Shown here: positions 17,822 through 26,736 of the stretch, in pieces
How the letters are laid out: every line of letters starts with the position of its first letter
How positions within the stretch are numbered: position 1 is the first letter of the stretch
DNA from: UBA5232 sp035370405
GTDB taxonomy: Bacteria; Patescibacteriota; Dojkabacteria; SC72
DNA: 59,096 nucleotides
Assembly (NCBI GenBank): GCA_035370405.1
Contig: DAOOVT010000002.1
Coordinates: 1 to 59,096 of the forward strand
Reading direction: 5' to 3'
The notes under the pieces: model-generated
The model's database searches: none
What the model was told of the DNA's origin: nothing
What the model saw: the letters and a program-made list of their open reading frames with translations, nothing else
Translations under genes and position numbers: made by a program

Positions 17822-19153
17822 ATGCTGGATATGAATTCGAATCTGTTTGATACAAAGAGATTTAAGCCTTTCAGCCTTGCCGTAACAATGCCTATGTTGG
17901 TACTTCTCCTGATAGGTATAATTACTCTTTATTCAACATCAATTTCACCTACACAGGAAAACACTGATTTATCAATAGTTCTAAAACAGTTACTATTCAT
18001 TGCCATAGGAGCGATTTCCTACATACTTTTTTCATGTATAGATCTTTCATACCTCAAACATTGGCAAGTTGCGGGAGTGATCTATATATTTACGATAATA
18101 CTTCTAATTGCCACTATTATGTTTGGTCCTGAAATAGCAAATGTTAAAAGGTGGCTAATAATTGGTGGTATACAAGTACAACCTTCGGAAATTGCCAAAT
18201 TATCAGTTATTCTTGTAACTGCTGTTGTTTTTTCATACAAGGAAAAATACAACGAACTAATCCTTTTCTTAATATCCTTCATCTTAGTTGTTCCAATAAC
18301 TGCTTTAATATACATACAGCCAAGTGGAAGTATGGCCACGTTAGTTTTAATGATATGGTTTGTAACAGCATTCCTAGGACTTAATAATCCACTACGAAAT
18401 ACTGTTCTTTTAATCATAATTGGTGGTATAACTGGAAGTTTTGTAATTTCATCCATAACCTCAAATCCACTCTGGTTCCTTCTATCCATTCCATCTATCA
18501 TTCTTGCTATCTTTGGCTTCTATTCAAAAAATAATTGGAAATCATTCGTTTTGATATCTGTAATTATTAGCTTAGTGTTAGGAATATCCTCTCAGTTTGT
18601 ATGGAATGATATATTAAAGGATTATCAGAGAAAAAGGATAGAAGCGTTCTTAAATCCTGAAGAAACAAAGGAAGACATAGGGTTTAATGTCAATCAATCA
18701 AGAATTGCAATCGGTTCTGGACAAATTTTTGGAAAAGGCTTTGGAAATGGAACTCAGAGTAAAAGAAATTTTTTACCAGAGTATCAAACAGACTTTATCT
18801 TTGCTTCCTACGCAGAAGAATTTGGCTTAGTTGGTAGTTTAATACTATTCCTCCTCTATGGTGTAATTATAATTACTGCATATTTGACAGCTATTAAATT
18901 CTGTAAAGACACAATGTTTTCTTTAATATGTGCAGGTATTGGAACCAAAATACTATTTGAAGTCTTTATCAACATAGGAACCAATTTAGGAGTAATTCCT
19001 GCTACAGGAATCCCTCTTCCAATGATAAGTGCAGGGGGAACATCAATCATAGTAACACTATCATGTCTAGGTATTTTGCAAAACATATATTCAAAAGGAA
19101 ATCTAAAGCTGAGGACAGGTAAAAAGGATATATTAGAAGTTTACGAAGAATAG
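17822..19153 (+). CDS. ftsW: SEDS peptidoglycan polymerase FtsW/RodA
   Basis: The 443-aa protein has about ten membrane segments and SEDS motifs: KRWLIIGGIQVQPSEIAKL, RKRIEAFLNPEETKEDIGFN, QTDFIFASYAEEFGLVGS, and PATGIPLPMISAGGTSI near the end. SEDS proteins polymerise lipid II glycan with a class B PBP. Position directly after ftsZ favours FtsW; sequence alone does not fully exclude RodA. GGAG lies 10 nt before the ATG at 17822. An alternative ATG at 17831 is 7 nt after a TATAAT. Confidence 0.93.
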   Translation: MLDMNSNLFDTKRFKPFSLAVTMPMLVLLLIGIITLYSTSISPTQENTDLSIVLKQLLFIAIGAISYILFSCIDLSYLKHWQVAGVIYIFTIILLIATIMFGPEIANVKRWLIIGGIQVQPSEIAKLSVILVTAVVFSYKEKYNELILFLISFILVVPITALIYIQPSGSMATLVLMIWFVTAFLGLNNPLRNTVLLIIIGGITGSFVISSITSNPLWFLLSIPSIILAIFGFYSKNNWKSFVLISVIISLVLGISSQFVWNDILKDYQRKRIEAFLNPEETKEDIGFNVNQSRIAIGSGQIFGKGFGNGTQSKRNFLPEYQTDFIFASYAEEFGLVGSLILFLLYGVIIITAYLTAIKFCKDTMFSLICAGIGTKILFEVFINIGTNLGVIPATGIPLPMISAGGTSIIVTLSCLGILQNIYSKGNLKLRTGKKDILEVYEE

Positions 19154-19154
19154 A

Positions 19155-19227
19155 TGGGTGTACAGGGAATCGAACCCTGAACCTAACGGTTAAGAGCCGT
19201 TTGCTCTGCCAGTTGAGCTACACACCC
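19155..19227 (-). tRNA. tRNA-Lys(CTT)
   Basis: On the minus strand the acceptor GGGTGTG/TACACCC (last pair G-U) and anticodon loop CTCTTAA give anticodon CTT. Discriminator A. It lies 1 nt from the ftsW stop, antisense to it. Confidence 0.96.
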
Positions 19228-19288
19228 AAGTTCCAAATAGTGATGATATCAGTAAGATGTTTTTTTTTCAACATATTTCATAATTTGA

Positions 19289-19317
19289 TTGACTTTTGAG
19301 TAATATTAACATACAAT
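19289..19317 (+). promoter_or_regulatory. Promoter of rplU
   Basis: TTGACT (19289-19294), a 17-nt spacer and TACAAT (19312-19317) form a good sigma-70-type promoter. The start would be near 19324, only about 6 nt before the rplU ATG. Confidence 0.75.
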
Positions 19318-19329
19318 TCACACCATATT

Positions 19330-19704
19330 ATGGAAGAGAATATTAAAGAAACAGCAAAAACGAAGAAGGCTGAGGTTAAAGATACTGAGAAGTTTGCAGT
19401 AGTAAAAATATCTGGTGTACAACTCAAAGTATATGAAGGAAAGGAATATGAGATTAATAAACTAGATGGAAAAAAGGGTGATAAGTTGGATTTAAAAGAA
19501 GTTCTTCTTGTAGTTGATGGTGAAAATGTACAGATAGGGCAACCATTTGTAGATGGTGCTGTGGTGAAATTAGAAATATCTTCTCAAAAAAAAGGTGAGA
19601 AAATAAATGGTTTTGTATATAAATCAAAATCGAGACATAGGAAGAAGTTTGGTTCTCGTCCTTTGATTACAAGGGTAAAAGTTGCAAAGATTCAATATGC
19701 CTAA
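19330..19704 (+). CDS. rplU: Large ribosomal subunit protein bL21
   Basis: The 124-aa product is bL21 with a short charged N-terminal extension of about 22 residues. The family core runs from KFAVVKISGVQLKVYEGKEY through VEIGQ-like QIGQPFVDGAVV to the basic C-terminal signature YKSKSRHRKKFGSRPLITRVKV. It binds 23S rRNA domain I. It overlaps the Trm11-like methyltransferase by 8 nt. The usual rplU-rpmA pair is interrupted by that gene. Confidence 0.96.
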   Translation: MEENIKETAKTKKAEVKDTEKFAVVKISGVQLKVYEGKEYEINKLDGKKGDKLDLKEVLLVVDGENVQIGQPFVDGAVVKLEISSQKKGEKINGFVYKSKSRHRKKFGSRPLITRVKVAKIQYA

Positions 19705-20887
19705 TCAGTATTTTTTTGAAGCAGGTAGTTTTCCAGATCTCTCATATACAGAATTATGTTGTGTTTTACAATCTTTCAATTTTAGTAAAGAGATTGTTGA
19801 GAAATTCTCTGAGAATATATTCCTAGTTGCGGATGAGAATTTCACAGATGATGTTTTAAAAAATGTTTTTAAGAGGTTAGGAGGATGTGTAAGGGCTGGA
19901 GTTGTATTGCAGGATTTGGATTCATTCTTAGGAGAATTTGAAAGTAAGAAAGACAAAGTTGTTTTTGGTATTAGCATTATTGGTGAAGTAAAGGGATATA
20001 ATACTGTTTTTTTGAAAAAGTTGGGGAATGAGATTAAGAAAGGTCTTCAAGAATGTGGTGTTAATTCTCGTTTTGTCCTTCCTATGAGGAAGAATTTATC
20101 TCTAAATGCAGCTCAATTGATTAAGAATAATGTTTTGTATAAAGGATTTGAGCTTAATATTATCGTAGGAAATTCTGGAGAGATATATGGTAGGACGAAA
20201 TATATTCAGGATCTTGGTGGATTCGTAAGGAGAGATATGGACAGACCTAATGCAGATACTTTTGTTGGTACTCTTCCTCCCAAATTGGCTAGAATGATGA
20301 TAAATTTCACCGCATTAAGAAGTGGCATTATATGGGATCCTTTTTGTGGATCTGGGACAATACCTATGGAAGCTGTAACGATGGGTTTTGATGTATTGGC
20401 TTCTGATAGTGATGATTTAGCTGTTGTTTCTACTGATGAAAATATTAGGTGGTTGAATGAGGATGGTAGTATTGATGGGATATTGTATGAGACATTTAAA
20501 TTTGATGTTACTAGACCTGATGGTGAGGTAGTTAAAAAGCTTAAGAATACAGATATATCGGGAATTGTTTGTGAACCTTTTATGGGTCCACCTCAAAAAA
20601 AAATAGTTTCAGAAGAGAAAGCAAAGGAGCTACTTAATGGTGTTGGGAAGTTGTATAGAAGTTTGTTTGACTTAGTTGATAATAGACTTGAAAAAAGGGG
20701 TATTCATGCTGTTATTATCGTTCCTTCATACAAAACTTTTAGTGGATGGAAAACAATTGGTATTAGAGATATTGTTGGGAATAGGTGGATGTTAAAAAAT
20801 TCTGATTATTTACCTAATAGGGAACTTAAGTGGTATAGACAGGACAGTATCATAATGCGTAATATATTTATTTTAGAAAGAAGTTAG
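19697..20887 (+). CDS. Trm11/UPF0020-type RNA methyltransferase
   Basis: The 396-aa protein ends in a Rossmann SAM-dependent methyltransferase. The SAM motif is IWDPFCGSGTIPMEA, preceded by GTLPPKLARMMINF, typical of Trm11/UPF0020 enzymes that modify tRNA guanine N2. The catalytic loop reads VCEPFMGPP rather than DPPYG. The N-terminal half (about 1-170) is the size of a THUMP-type RNA-binding module but is poorly conserved. A tRNA or rRNA guanine methyltransferase is most likely. The ATG at 19697 overlaps the end of rplU; an upstream TTG at 19682 is less likely. Confidence 0.82.
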   Translation: MPNQYFFEAGSFPDLSYTELCCVLQSFNFSKEIVEKFSENIFLVADENFTDDVLKNVFKRLGGCVRAGVVLQDLDSFLGEFESKKDKVVFGISIIGEVKGYNTVFLKKLGNEIKKGLQECGVNSRFVLPMRKNLSLNAAQLIKNNVLYKGFELNIIVGNSGEIYGRTKYIQDLGGFVRRDMDRPNADTFVGTLPPKLARMMINFTALRSGIIWDPFCGSGTIPMEAVTMGFDVLASDSDDLAVVSTDENIRWLNEDGSIDGILYETFKFDVTRPDGEVVKKLKNTDISGIVCEPFMGPPQKKIVSEEKAKELLNGVGKLYRSLFDLVDNRLEKRGIHAVIIVPSYKTFSGWKTIGIRDIVGNRWMLKNSDYLPNRELKWYRQDSIIMRNIFILERS

Positions 20888-20962
20888 AGAGATTTGTACT
20901 TGAAGTAGGTCTTAAAAAATAGTATTATCAGCATGTTTAATTAAATTAATGATAGATGTCAA

Positions 20963-21223
20963 ATGTCACACGTTGTTGCAGGGAGTACAACATCAAATCA
21001 TGGGAATGTAGCAGGTAAAAGGCTTGGAGTGAAGAAGTATGCTGGAGAGAAGGTTAAAGCGGGTAATATTATTGTTAAGCAAAATGGTTCTGTGTACCAC
21101 CCTGGTAAGAATGTATATATGGGGAAAACATATTCTATTCATGCCAAGAAAGATGGTGTTGTGCAATTTAGAAAAATGACAGGCTTCAAAAGAGGGAAAT
21201 TTTATGTTGATGTTGTAGAATAG
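20963..21223 (+). CDS. rpmA: Large ribosomal subunit protein bL27
   Basis: The 86-aa product matches bL27: NVAGKRLGVKKYAGEKVKAGNI, KQNGSVYHPGKNVYMG, and a conserved DGVVQFRK. bL27 lies near the peptidyl transferase centre. The N-terminus begins directly at SHVVAGSTTSNHG, without the cleavable Firmicute-type extension. It is followed 5 nt later by the SpoU methyltransferase gene. Confidence 0.96.
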   Translation: MSHVVAGSTTSNHGNVAGKRLGVKKYAGEKVKAGNIIVKQNGSVYHPGKNVYMGKTYSIHAKKDGVVQFRKMTGFKRGKFYVDVVE

Positions 21224-21228
21224 TTGTT

Positions 21229-21972
21229 ATGTCTAAATCCCAGTATATACAGATAGAGAGTAAGAATGCCCTGTTGGAGTTGTTAAAAGAGGGTAGAGAG
21301 TTTGAAAAAATATATGCTGTAGGAAATGCTTTTAAAGATCCAAAGAGTAGGGAAATTTATGATTTAGCTTCTAAGAAAAAGATTCCTGTTATTAAGGTAT
21401 CAAGAAGAGCTATTAATCGAAGGCTTAGATCTTCTTCGTCAGAAAGTATCATAGGATTGATGTATTCACAGAATGATTGGAGCTTGGAAGAGCTTTTGTC
21501 TGTGATACATGAGGAAGGAAAGCAACCATTTTTCTTAATTTTGGATAATTTGAAATATTCTCAAAATATTGCAGCTATAATGAGAACTGCATTTGCTTCT
21601 GGAGTAAATGGCATTATTGTGAATACACTGAATAAAAGCTTGATATCAGATGAGACAATTAGGATATCTATGGGAGCAGCTGAGAGAGTTCCATTGGTTG
21701 AGACTAATTTGTTTAATGCGATAAAGACATTAAAAAAGAATGCAATAAAAATATATGCTGTAGATATGGATGGAAAAACATATTTTGAGGAGGACCTGAC
21801 TGGACCTGTGGCTTTTGTAATGGGTGCTGAGGATGTTGGTATATCTTCTGGAATTTTAGAGAGAGTAGACGGAAGGATTTCAATCCCGATGAGGGAGGGT
21901 ATTGGTTCTTTAAATGTTAGTTGTAGTGCTGCAATACTTTTGTATGAAAAGTTGAGACAGGAGGTATCTTAG
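21229..21972 (+). CDS. TrmH/SpoU family RNA 2'-O-methyltransferase
   Basis: The 247-aa protein has an N-terminal RNA-binding-like half (about 1-95) and a SPOUT knotted domain. Motif 1 is LDNLKYSQNIAAIMRTAFASG, motif 2 VAFVMGAEDVGIS and motif 3 ISIPMREGIGSLNVSCSAAILLYE. This is the RlmB/TrmH layout, which methylates ribose 2'-OH of rRNA or tRNA. Asp replaces the usual Glu in the GAE-x-G region (GAEDVG), while the SLNVS loop is intact. The target is not determinable. It is tail-to-tail with parB (10 nt). Confidence 0.9.
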   Translation: MSKSQYIQIESKNALLELLKEGREFEKIYAVGNAFKDPKSREIYDLASKKKIPVIKVSRRAINRRLRSSSSESIIGLMYSQNDWSLEELLSVIHEEGKQPFFLILDNLKYSQNIAAIMRTAFASGVNGIIVNTLNKSLISDETIRISMGAAERVPLVETNLFNAIKTLKKNAIKIYAVDMDGKTYFEEDLTGPVAFVMGAEDVGISSGILERVDGRISIPMREGIGSLNVSCSAAILLYEKLRQEVS

Positions 21973-21982
21973 TATCAGATTG

Positions 21983-22837
21983 CTATATAAGCTTTTTCAT
22001 TAGATCTGCAAGTTCATCCACTGTGTTATATCTGATTATTATTCGTCCACCTTTTGTCATTTTTCTGATATGTGCAGAATATCCAAGTTTTTGGCTTAGG
22101 AGTTGTTCGTATGCTTTTGTCCTAGGATCTGACTCAGCCCAGTTCTTTCTGGATGCTGTTTTCCCATATGTAATTTTTCTTACGAAGGCCTCAGTTTCTC
22201 TTACACTCATATGTCTCCTTATTACAATATCAGCAGCAGCAATCATAGAAGTGTCATCTTTTATTCCCATTAGAGCTCTTGCGTGTCCTTCAGACAATCT
22301 CTCATTCATTATTTCCTCCTTGATAGGGTCAGGTATCTGTAAGATTCTCATCTTATTTGTAACAGAAACTCTACTGACTCCAACTCTCTTTGCAATTTCT
22401 TGATGAGAGAGACCAAATTCCTCTTGCATTTGTCTGAATGCATATGCCTCTTCTAGTGGGTTTAGGTCTTTTCTCTGAATGTTTTCAATTAAAGCAATTT
22501 CTAGCATTTCTTGTGGTGAAGTATCTTTTATTACAACTGGAACAGACTTCAATCCTGCAAGCTGTGCAGCTTTTAGTCTTCTTTCTCCAGCGATTAGAGT
22601 GTATCTATCGACTCCATCTTGTTTTGTAATGATTAGAGGCTGTATTACTCCATGAGTTCTTATTGAATCAGCTATACTTATGAGTTGCTCAGGATCGATT
22701 TTCATCCTAGGCTGATATGGATTAACTTCTATTTTTGAAATCGGAAAATCTTTGACATATGAACTTGATGAGTTATCCATTTCTTTTGAGCTTATTAAGG
22801 CAGCAAGTCCTTTTCCTAATCTTTTTTTCTCGTCCAT
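21983..22837 (-). CDS. parB: Chromosome partitioning protein ParB
   Basis: The 284-aa ParB/Spo0J protein has an N-terminal tail RLGKGLAALI (ParA-interacting), a CTPase/ParB domain (ISKIEVNPYQPR, AGERRLKAAQLAG, ALIENIQRKDLNPLEEA) and a central HTH (LSHQEIAKRVGVSRVSVTNKMRIL). The C-terminal dimerisation segment ends at ELADLMKKL. It loads on parS and organises the origin region for segregation. It is 18 nt downstream of parA. I saw no obvious parS-like CACGTG palindrome in the window. Confidence 0.96.
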   Translation of the reverse strand: MDEKKRLGKGLAALISSKEMDNSSSSYVKDFPISKIEVNPYQPRMKIDPEQLISIADSIRTHGVIQPLIITKQDGVDRYTLIAGERRLKAAQLAGLKSVPVVIKDTSPQEMLEIALIENIQRKDLNPLEEAYAFRQMQEEFGLSHQEIAKRVGVSRVSVTNKMRILQIPDPIKEEIMNERLSEGHARALMGIKDDTSMIAAADIVIRRHMSVRETEAFVRKITYGKTASRKNWAESDPRTKAYEQLLSQKLGYSAHIRKMTKGGRIIIRYNTVDELADLMKKLI

Positions 22838-22855
22838 ATCGCAAAAAAACTTAAT

Positions 22856-23650
22856 TTATTTTTCAAACCTATCAATAAATTCAGATGCTAATCTTCTATA
22901 TGCAAAAGCTCCTGTAGAATTTTTGTCATACTGAAAAATAGTTTTACCGTAGGACGGAGCTTCTGATAGTCGTACATTTCTAGGAACTATTGTATTAAAA
23001 GCTATATCTCCAAAAAAATCTTTAACATCTTTGACTACATTTTCCGAGAGCTTTGTTCTACTGTCGTACATTGTTAGAATTACGCCACCTATGGTTAGAG
23101 AAGGATTTATTCCTCTTATGAGTTTTGTGGTCTCTATGAGCTGTCCTAGGCCCTCTAATGCAAAGTATTCACACTGTATTGGAATGATAAGTTTTTGAGC
23201 TGCACTAAGTGCATTTAAGGTTAGGAGTCCTAGAGATGGAGGACAGTCTATTAGAATATAATCAAATTTTTCAGTCATATTCTCTAGAGCTTTTTTCAAT
23301 AGTGTTTCTCTAGATATCATATTAACCATTTCTATTTCTGCACCTGCTAGTGATAGATGGGAAGGAAGAAGAAATAAATTTTTTGTGTCCGTTGTAACAA
23401 AAACAGATGAGATTGGTATACCTTCAACAAGGACATCGTATATATTTTTGTATGGTGCCTCATCAGTAGATTTCCAACTTTGTTTGTCAAATTGTTGTGT
23501 GAATCCAAGTCCAGAAGAAAGATTAGACTGTGGGTCGAGATCTATAGCCAATGTTTTTTTCCCTTTGTGTGCCAATGCTGCCCCCAAATTCATAACAGTT
23601 GTTGTTTTTCCTACACCTCCTTTCTGATTTGCTATTACAAAAATTTTCAT
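22856..23650 (-). CDS. parA: Chromosome partitioning ATPase ParA/Soj
   Basis: The 264-aa deviant Walker ATPase has P-loop QKGGVGKTTTVMNLG (signature Lys and catalytic Lys both present), switch I LAIDLDPQSNLSSGLG, and switch II DYILIDCPPSLGLLTLNA. It is the short chromosomal Soj type without an N-terminal HTH. It works with ParB, encoded 18 nt downstream. lepB is 21 nt upstream on the same strand, so lepB-parA-parB may be one transcript. Confidence 0.96.
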   Translation of the reverse strand: MKIFVIANQKGGVGKTTTVMNLGAALAHKGKKTLAIDLDPQSNLSSGLGFTQQFDKQSWKSTDEAPYKNIYDVLVEGIPISSVFVTTDTKNLFLLPSHLSLAGAEIEMVNMISRETLLKKALENMTEKFDYILIDCPPSLGLLTLNALSAAQKLIIPIQCEYFALEGLGQLIETTKLIRGINPSLTIGGVILTMYDSRTKLSENVVKDVKDFFGDIAFNTIVPRNVRLSEAPSYGKTIFQYDKNSTGAFAYRRLASEFIDRFEK

Positions 23651-23671
23651 GTTGTGTAAATAGGTTCTTAT

Positions 23672-24280
23672 CTAAATGTTATATCCTTCGTGTTTTACAA
23701 TCCTGAATTCTGAAAATGGGAAATATACAATCCACGCTTTTCCCTTAATTCTATCCATAGATATTGTTCCAAAAGTTCTGGAATCAGAGCTATGTGGTCT
23801 ATTGTCTCCACATACGAAATATTCACCTTCTGGAACTTTTATACTTTGTCCTTCCTTTAGAAAATCTCCTCCATTGGTATAGATACTTGAATTCAAATAT
23901 GCGGACTCATCTAGTAGATCTCCATTTATATATATTTTGCCATCTTTTAGCATGACAGTTTCTCCTGGAAGGCCAATTATTCTCTTTATGAAATCTTGTG
24001 TGTCTGAGTATTTGAAGATAATTACATCTCCTCTTTGTGGTTGTTTTACTTTGTAAGTGATTTTGTTTGCCATCAGATATTCTCCATTTTTGTATGTTGG
24101 ATGCATAGAGCTTCCAACAACTTCATGTGGTGTCATGATGAAAAGGTAGAGTACTACGGTTATTACTAATGCTACGACTATAGTTTCAAGAAATGAAAGC
24201 ATAAATTGACCTACAGAAGAAATCGCTTGTGAAATTTTTTTAGTCTTGGTTTCTTCGTTTTCTGTCGTAGTCTCGTACAT
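23672..24280 (-). CDS. lepB: Signal peptidase I
   Basis: The 202-aa type I signal peptidase cleaves exported preproteins. It has an N-terminal TM (about 25-50), box B catalytic Ser58 (GSSMHPT), catalytic Lys99 in FIKRIIGLPGE, and box E CGDNRPHSSDSRTFG. Only one TM is present, as in Gram-positive-type enzymes. It likely processes the secreted proteins encoded across this window. A TTGACA-17-TACACT promoter precedes it. Confidence 0.95.
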   Translation of the reverse strand: MYETTTENEETKTKKISQAISSVGQFMLSFLETIVVALVITVVLYLFIMTPHEVVGSSMHPTYKNGEYLMANKITYKVKQPQRGDVIIFKYSDTQDFIKRIIGLPGETVMLKDGKIYINGDLLDESAYLNSSIYTNGGDFLKEGQSIKVPEGEYFVCGDNRPHSSDSRTFGTISMDRIKGKAWIVYFPFSEFRIVKHEGYNI

Positions 24281-24318
24281 GATTTTTATTTCTAAATTAA
24301 GAGGAAATTCACTTATAC

Positions 24319-24347
24319 AGTGTATTCGAATGATATATCTTTGTCAA
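24319..24347 (-). promoter_or_regulatory. Promoter of lepB-parA-parB
   Basis: On the minus strand a perfect TTGACA (24347-24342) and TACACT (24324-24319) are spaced by 17 nt. The start would be near 24312, giving a leader of about 31 nt. Confidence 0.6.
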
Positions 24348-24371
24348 ACAAACATAGGAAATATGATTGTA

Positions 24372-24444
24372 TACCGCTATGGGGAATCGAACCCCAGTTT
24401 ACAGGATGAAAACCTGCTGTCCTAGACCTCTAGACGATAGCGGC
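24372..24444 (-). tRNA. tRNA-Glu(TTC)
   Basis: Minus strand: acceptor GCCGCTA/TAGCGGT with a G-U first pair, then TC and a D arm starting GTCTAGAGG as in other Glu tRNAs. Anticodon loop TTTTCAT gives TTC. Discriminator A. Confidence 0.95.
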
Positions 24445-24497
24445 ACAGTCGTGACATTCTACTATACTTACGGGTTTTTGTGAAGTTTAGTAATTTA

Positions 24498-24737
24498 CTA
24501 TTGCCCACCTTTTTTGATTTGGTTCAATATTTGTTGCTCTTCAGCAAATGTTGCTCTTTGATATGTTCCCAACTCTTTGTTGTAGACATATCTTCTTTTA
24601 CACTTACATTCGACCATGTATCTGTTGTCAGAAAGATTACCAAGTTTTTTGGCATATTCTAATCTGTGTGTACAGCCAACACATAGTTTCTTTTCAAGAA
24701 GCACTTGTTGAAATGGTCTAATCATTTTTTTGAACAT
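24498..24737 (-). CDS. Small Cys-rich protein, possible zinc ribbon
   Basis: A 79-aa protein that I do not recognise as a named family. It has a CVGC pair and, about 25 residues later, CKCKRRYVYNK, giving four Cys that could bind zinc. A charged helical tail rich in Gln follows. The open frame extends upstream through tRNA-Leu, but that part is an artefact; the ATG at 24737 (or 24725) is the plausible start. It lies 50 nt downstream of tRNA-Leu on the same strand and may be co-transcribed with it. Confidence 0.6.
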   Translation of the reverse strand: MFKKMIRPFQQVLLEKKLCVGCTHRLEYAKKLGNLSDNRYMVECKCKRRYVYNKELGTYQRATFAEEQQILNQIKKGGQ

Positions 24738-24787
24738 ATTTTGTTTTTGATTAACTGAAATACTGATGCTAGAAATAATCTTTGATA

Positions 24788-24872
24788 TGCCGAGGAGAGG
24801 ACTCGAACCTCCACGAGGTTTTGCCTCATATGCTCCTAAGGCATACGTGTCTGCCAATTCCACCACCTCGGC
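24788..24872 (-). tRNA. tRNA-Leu(TAG)
   Basis: Minus strand: a class II tRNA with acceptor GCCGAGG/CCTCGGC, anticodon loop CTTAGGA (TAG), a long variable arm and T-loop TTCGAGT. Discriminator A. Confidence 0.96.
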
Positions 24873-24915
24873 ATTTAGGATATTCTACTAAAAATCATAG
24901 TTTTTTGGTAGTGTG

Positions 24916-25206
24916 CTAGCCTTCATCACTTCCGAAAATATCTCCATAGATCTTAGCACAACCATTCTCTGTATGTTTACAGTTTTTTAGAACTTCTTCT
25001 TGTGTAAGTGAGCTTTTAGGGATATCATTTCTAAGACTATCAAATGGAATGTGCTCTTTCATTGGGAGGATATCTGTTGTGTCTTTTTCTTTAAGAACTT
25101 CAACTGATTTGAGGATACTTTCCATTTGTGGAGTAAATTCCTTAAGCTCATCATCTGTGAGCCTTATTCTTGAGAGTTCAGCTGTGTGTTTTATATCCAT
25201 TTTCAT
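24916..25206 (-). CDS. gatC: Aspartyl/glutamyl-tRNA amidotransferase subunit C
   Basis: The 96-aa protein matches GatC: an N-terminal helix IKHTAELSRIRLTDDELKEF, then MESILKSVEVLKEKDTTDI, then a linker with the PMKEHIPFDSLRNDIP strand that wraps GatA. It stabilises the GatAB complex. Translation is coupled to gatB by a 4-nt overlap. gatA is separate, at 29.7 kb. Confidence 0.93.
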   Translation of the reverse strand: MKMDIKHTAELSRIRLTDDELKEFTPQMESILKSVEVLKEKDTTDILPMKEHIPFDSLRNDIPKSSLTQEEVLKNCKHTENGCAKIYGDIFGSDEG

Positions 25207-26708
25207 TTTAGTTTTTTCTCTAAAGTATTTTTTACGATATTTGGATCTGCTGTTCCATTGGTTGCCTTCATTACTTGTCCAACGAGAAATCCTATGCTTG
25301 CAGTTTTTCCATTTTTGAAATCTTCTACAGCTTTTTGATTTTGAGAAATAACAGTGTCTATTATGGCATCAATATTGGTTGTATTTTCTCCCTTTTGTTT
25401 TCTCATTCTCTCTATTTCTTCTTCAATATTACATCCTGTATCAATTTTTTGTTGTATTATTTCTTCAGCTCTACTCTTGGTGAATATTCCATCTTTGAAT
25501 GCGAGTATGATGCTAGAAAGTTCTTCTAAGCTTATGTTTAGTTGAGACCAGTCTTTTCCTGATTTGTTTGCAATAGCATAGATTGTGCCCATTAACCAGT
25601 TGGAGGCTTCTTTTGCAGCTTCTTTCTCGGTCATTATCTGACTGAGTCTTTTTTGTAGATTTTCAAAGTAGTAAGCACTTTCTTTTGATGAAGATATGAC
25701 TTCTGCAGAATATTTAGATAGTCCCCAATCGTTTGTATATCTTTGGACTTTCTCATCAGGTAGTTCTACTAACATAGTCTTAATTTTATTGACTTCGTCT
25801 TTTGGTATATCAATTATTGGAATATCAGGTTCAGGCATGTATCTATAGTCATCAGCACTTTCCTTGCTTCTTTGAAATTCAGTTATGTTTTTATCCGCAT
25901 TCCAACCTCTTGTTTGTTGAGTGATTTTTTCTCCATTTTTTATTTGGTCATGCATTCGTTGGATCTCATATTCTATTGCTTTTTCAACAGCTGTTATGGA
26001 ACCTATGTTTTTTACTTCTGTTTTTGGATTTAATTTGTATTGCCCAATTGGGACTATTTTTCCATCTTTTAATTGCCATTTTCCTTTTTCTTGTATTGAT
26101 ATGTTTGGTTCGCATCTCATTTGTCCTTTTTCCATATCAGCATCGGAGATATCAAGATATCTAGCAATTTGTCTGATTCTAGTTGCATAATCTTTTGCAT
26201 CTTTAGCATTTGTTATGCATGGCTTGGTTACTATTTCTATGAGTGGAACTCCAGATTTATTGTAGTCAATTAGTGTATATGGTTTTCCAGATATACTTTC
26301 GATGTGGTGTGTTGATTTCGCTACGTCTTCTTCTTGGTGTATTCTTTCAATTTCTACAATTGTTCCACTTGGAAGTTTAACCCAACCATTGTGGCATATT
26401 GGTCTTTTGTATTGACTGATCTGATAGCCCTTTGGGAGATCAGGGTAGAAGTAGTGTTTTCTGTCAAAATGAACTTGTGAATCTATTTCACAATTTAGTG
26501 CTAATCCCATTAGAATACATAGCTCTAACGCATGTTTGTTCACCACAGGAAGAGCTCCTGGGAGGCCTAAACAAACTGGGCATACATGGGTATTTGGTTC
26601 TTCTTGGAAGTATCCTGTTGGACAGGAACAGAACATTTTTGTTTTTGTCTTTGTTTGGATGTGTATTTCCAAACCTATTATTACATCATAGTGTTCGTCA
26701 GTATTCAT
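25203..26708 (-). CDS. gatB: Aspartyl/glutamyl-tRNA(Asn/Gln) amidotransferase subunit B
   Basis: The 501-aa GatB binds and phosphorylates the misacylated Glu-tRNA(Gln) or Asp-tRNA(Asn). The cradle domain has YDVIIGLEIHIQTKTKTKMF with the zinc Cys pattern CSC...CPVCLG, then DYNKSGVPLIEIVT and RCEPNISI. The helical and YqeY-like tail ends NGTADPNIVKNTLEKKL. The start at 26708 is supported by homology and by an extended -10 box 7 nt upstream; the frame runs further up. It is followed by gatC (4-nt overlap) and preceded by the Fic-like gene. Confidence 0.96.
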   Translation of the reverse strand: MNTDEHYDVIIGLEIHIQTKTKTKMFCSCPTGYFQEEPNTHVCPVCLGLPGALPVVNKHALELCILMGLALNCEIDSQVHFDRKHYFYPDLPKGYQISQYKRPICHNGWVKLPSGTIVEIERIHQEEDVAKSTHHIESISGKPYTLIDYNKSGVPLIEIVTKPCITNAKDAKDYATRIRQIARYLDISDADMEKGQMRCEPNISIQEKGKWQLKDGKIVPIGQYKLNPKTEVKNIGSITAVEKAIEYEIQRMHDQIKNGEKITQQTRGWNADKNITEFQRSKESADDYRYMPEPDIPIIDIPKDEVNKIKTMLVELPDEKVQRYTNDWGLSKYSAEVISSSKESAYYFENLQKRLSQIMTEKEAAKEASNWLMGTIYAIANKSGKDWSQLNISLEELSSIILAFKDGIFTKSRAEEIIQQKIDTGCNIEEEIERMRKQKGENTTNIDAIIDTVISQNQKAVEDFKNGKTASIGFLVGQVMKATNGTADPNIVKNTLEKKLK

Positions 26709-26715
26709 AGAGAAG

Positions 26716-26724
26716 ATACTAGCA
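26716..26724 (-). promoter_or_regulatory. Extended -10 promoter of gatB
   Basis: TGC-TAGTAT lies 7 nt before the gatB ATG, so the mRNA would start at or next to the start codon. Confidence 0.55.
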
Positions 26725-26736
26725 ATTTTAATTGAC

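Noticed and set aside
20950..23660. parS site near parAB
   Set aside because: No TGTTTCACGTGAAACA-like palindrome was seen; CACACGTTG near 20.96 kb is not symmetrical enough.
24738..24866. N-terminal extension of the 24.5-kb Cys-rich gene
   Set aside because: The extra 43 residues come from translating tRNA-Leu, so the ATG at 24737 was used.
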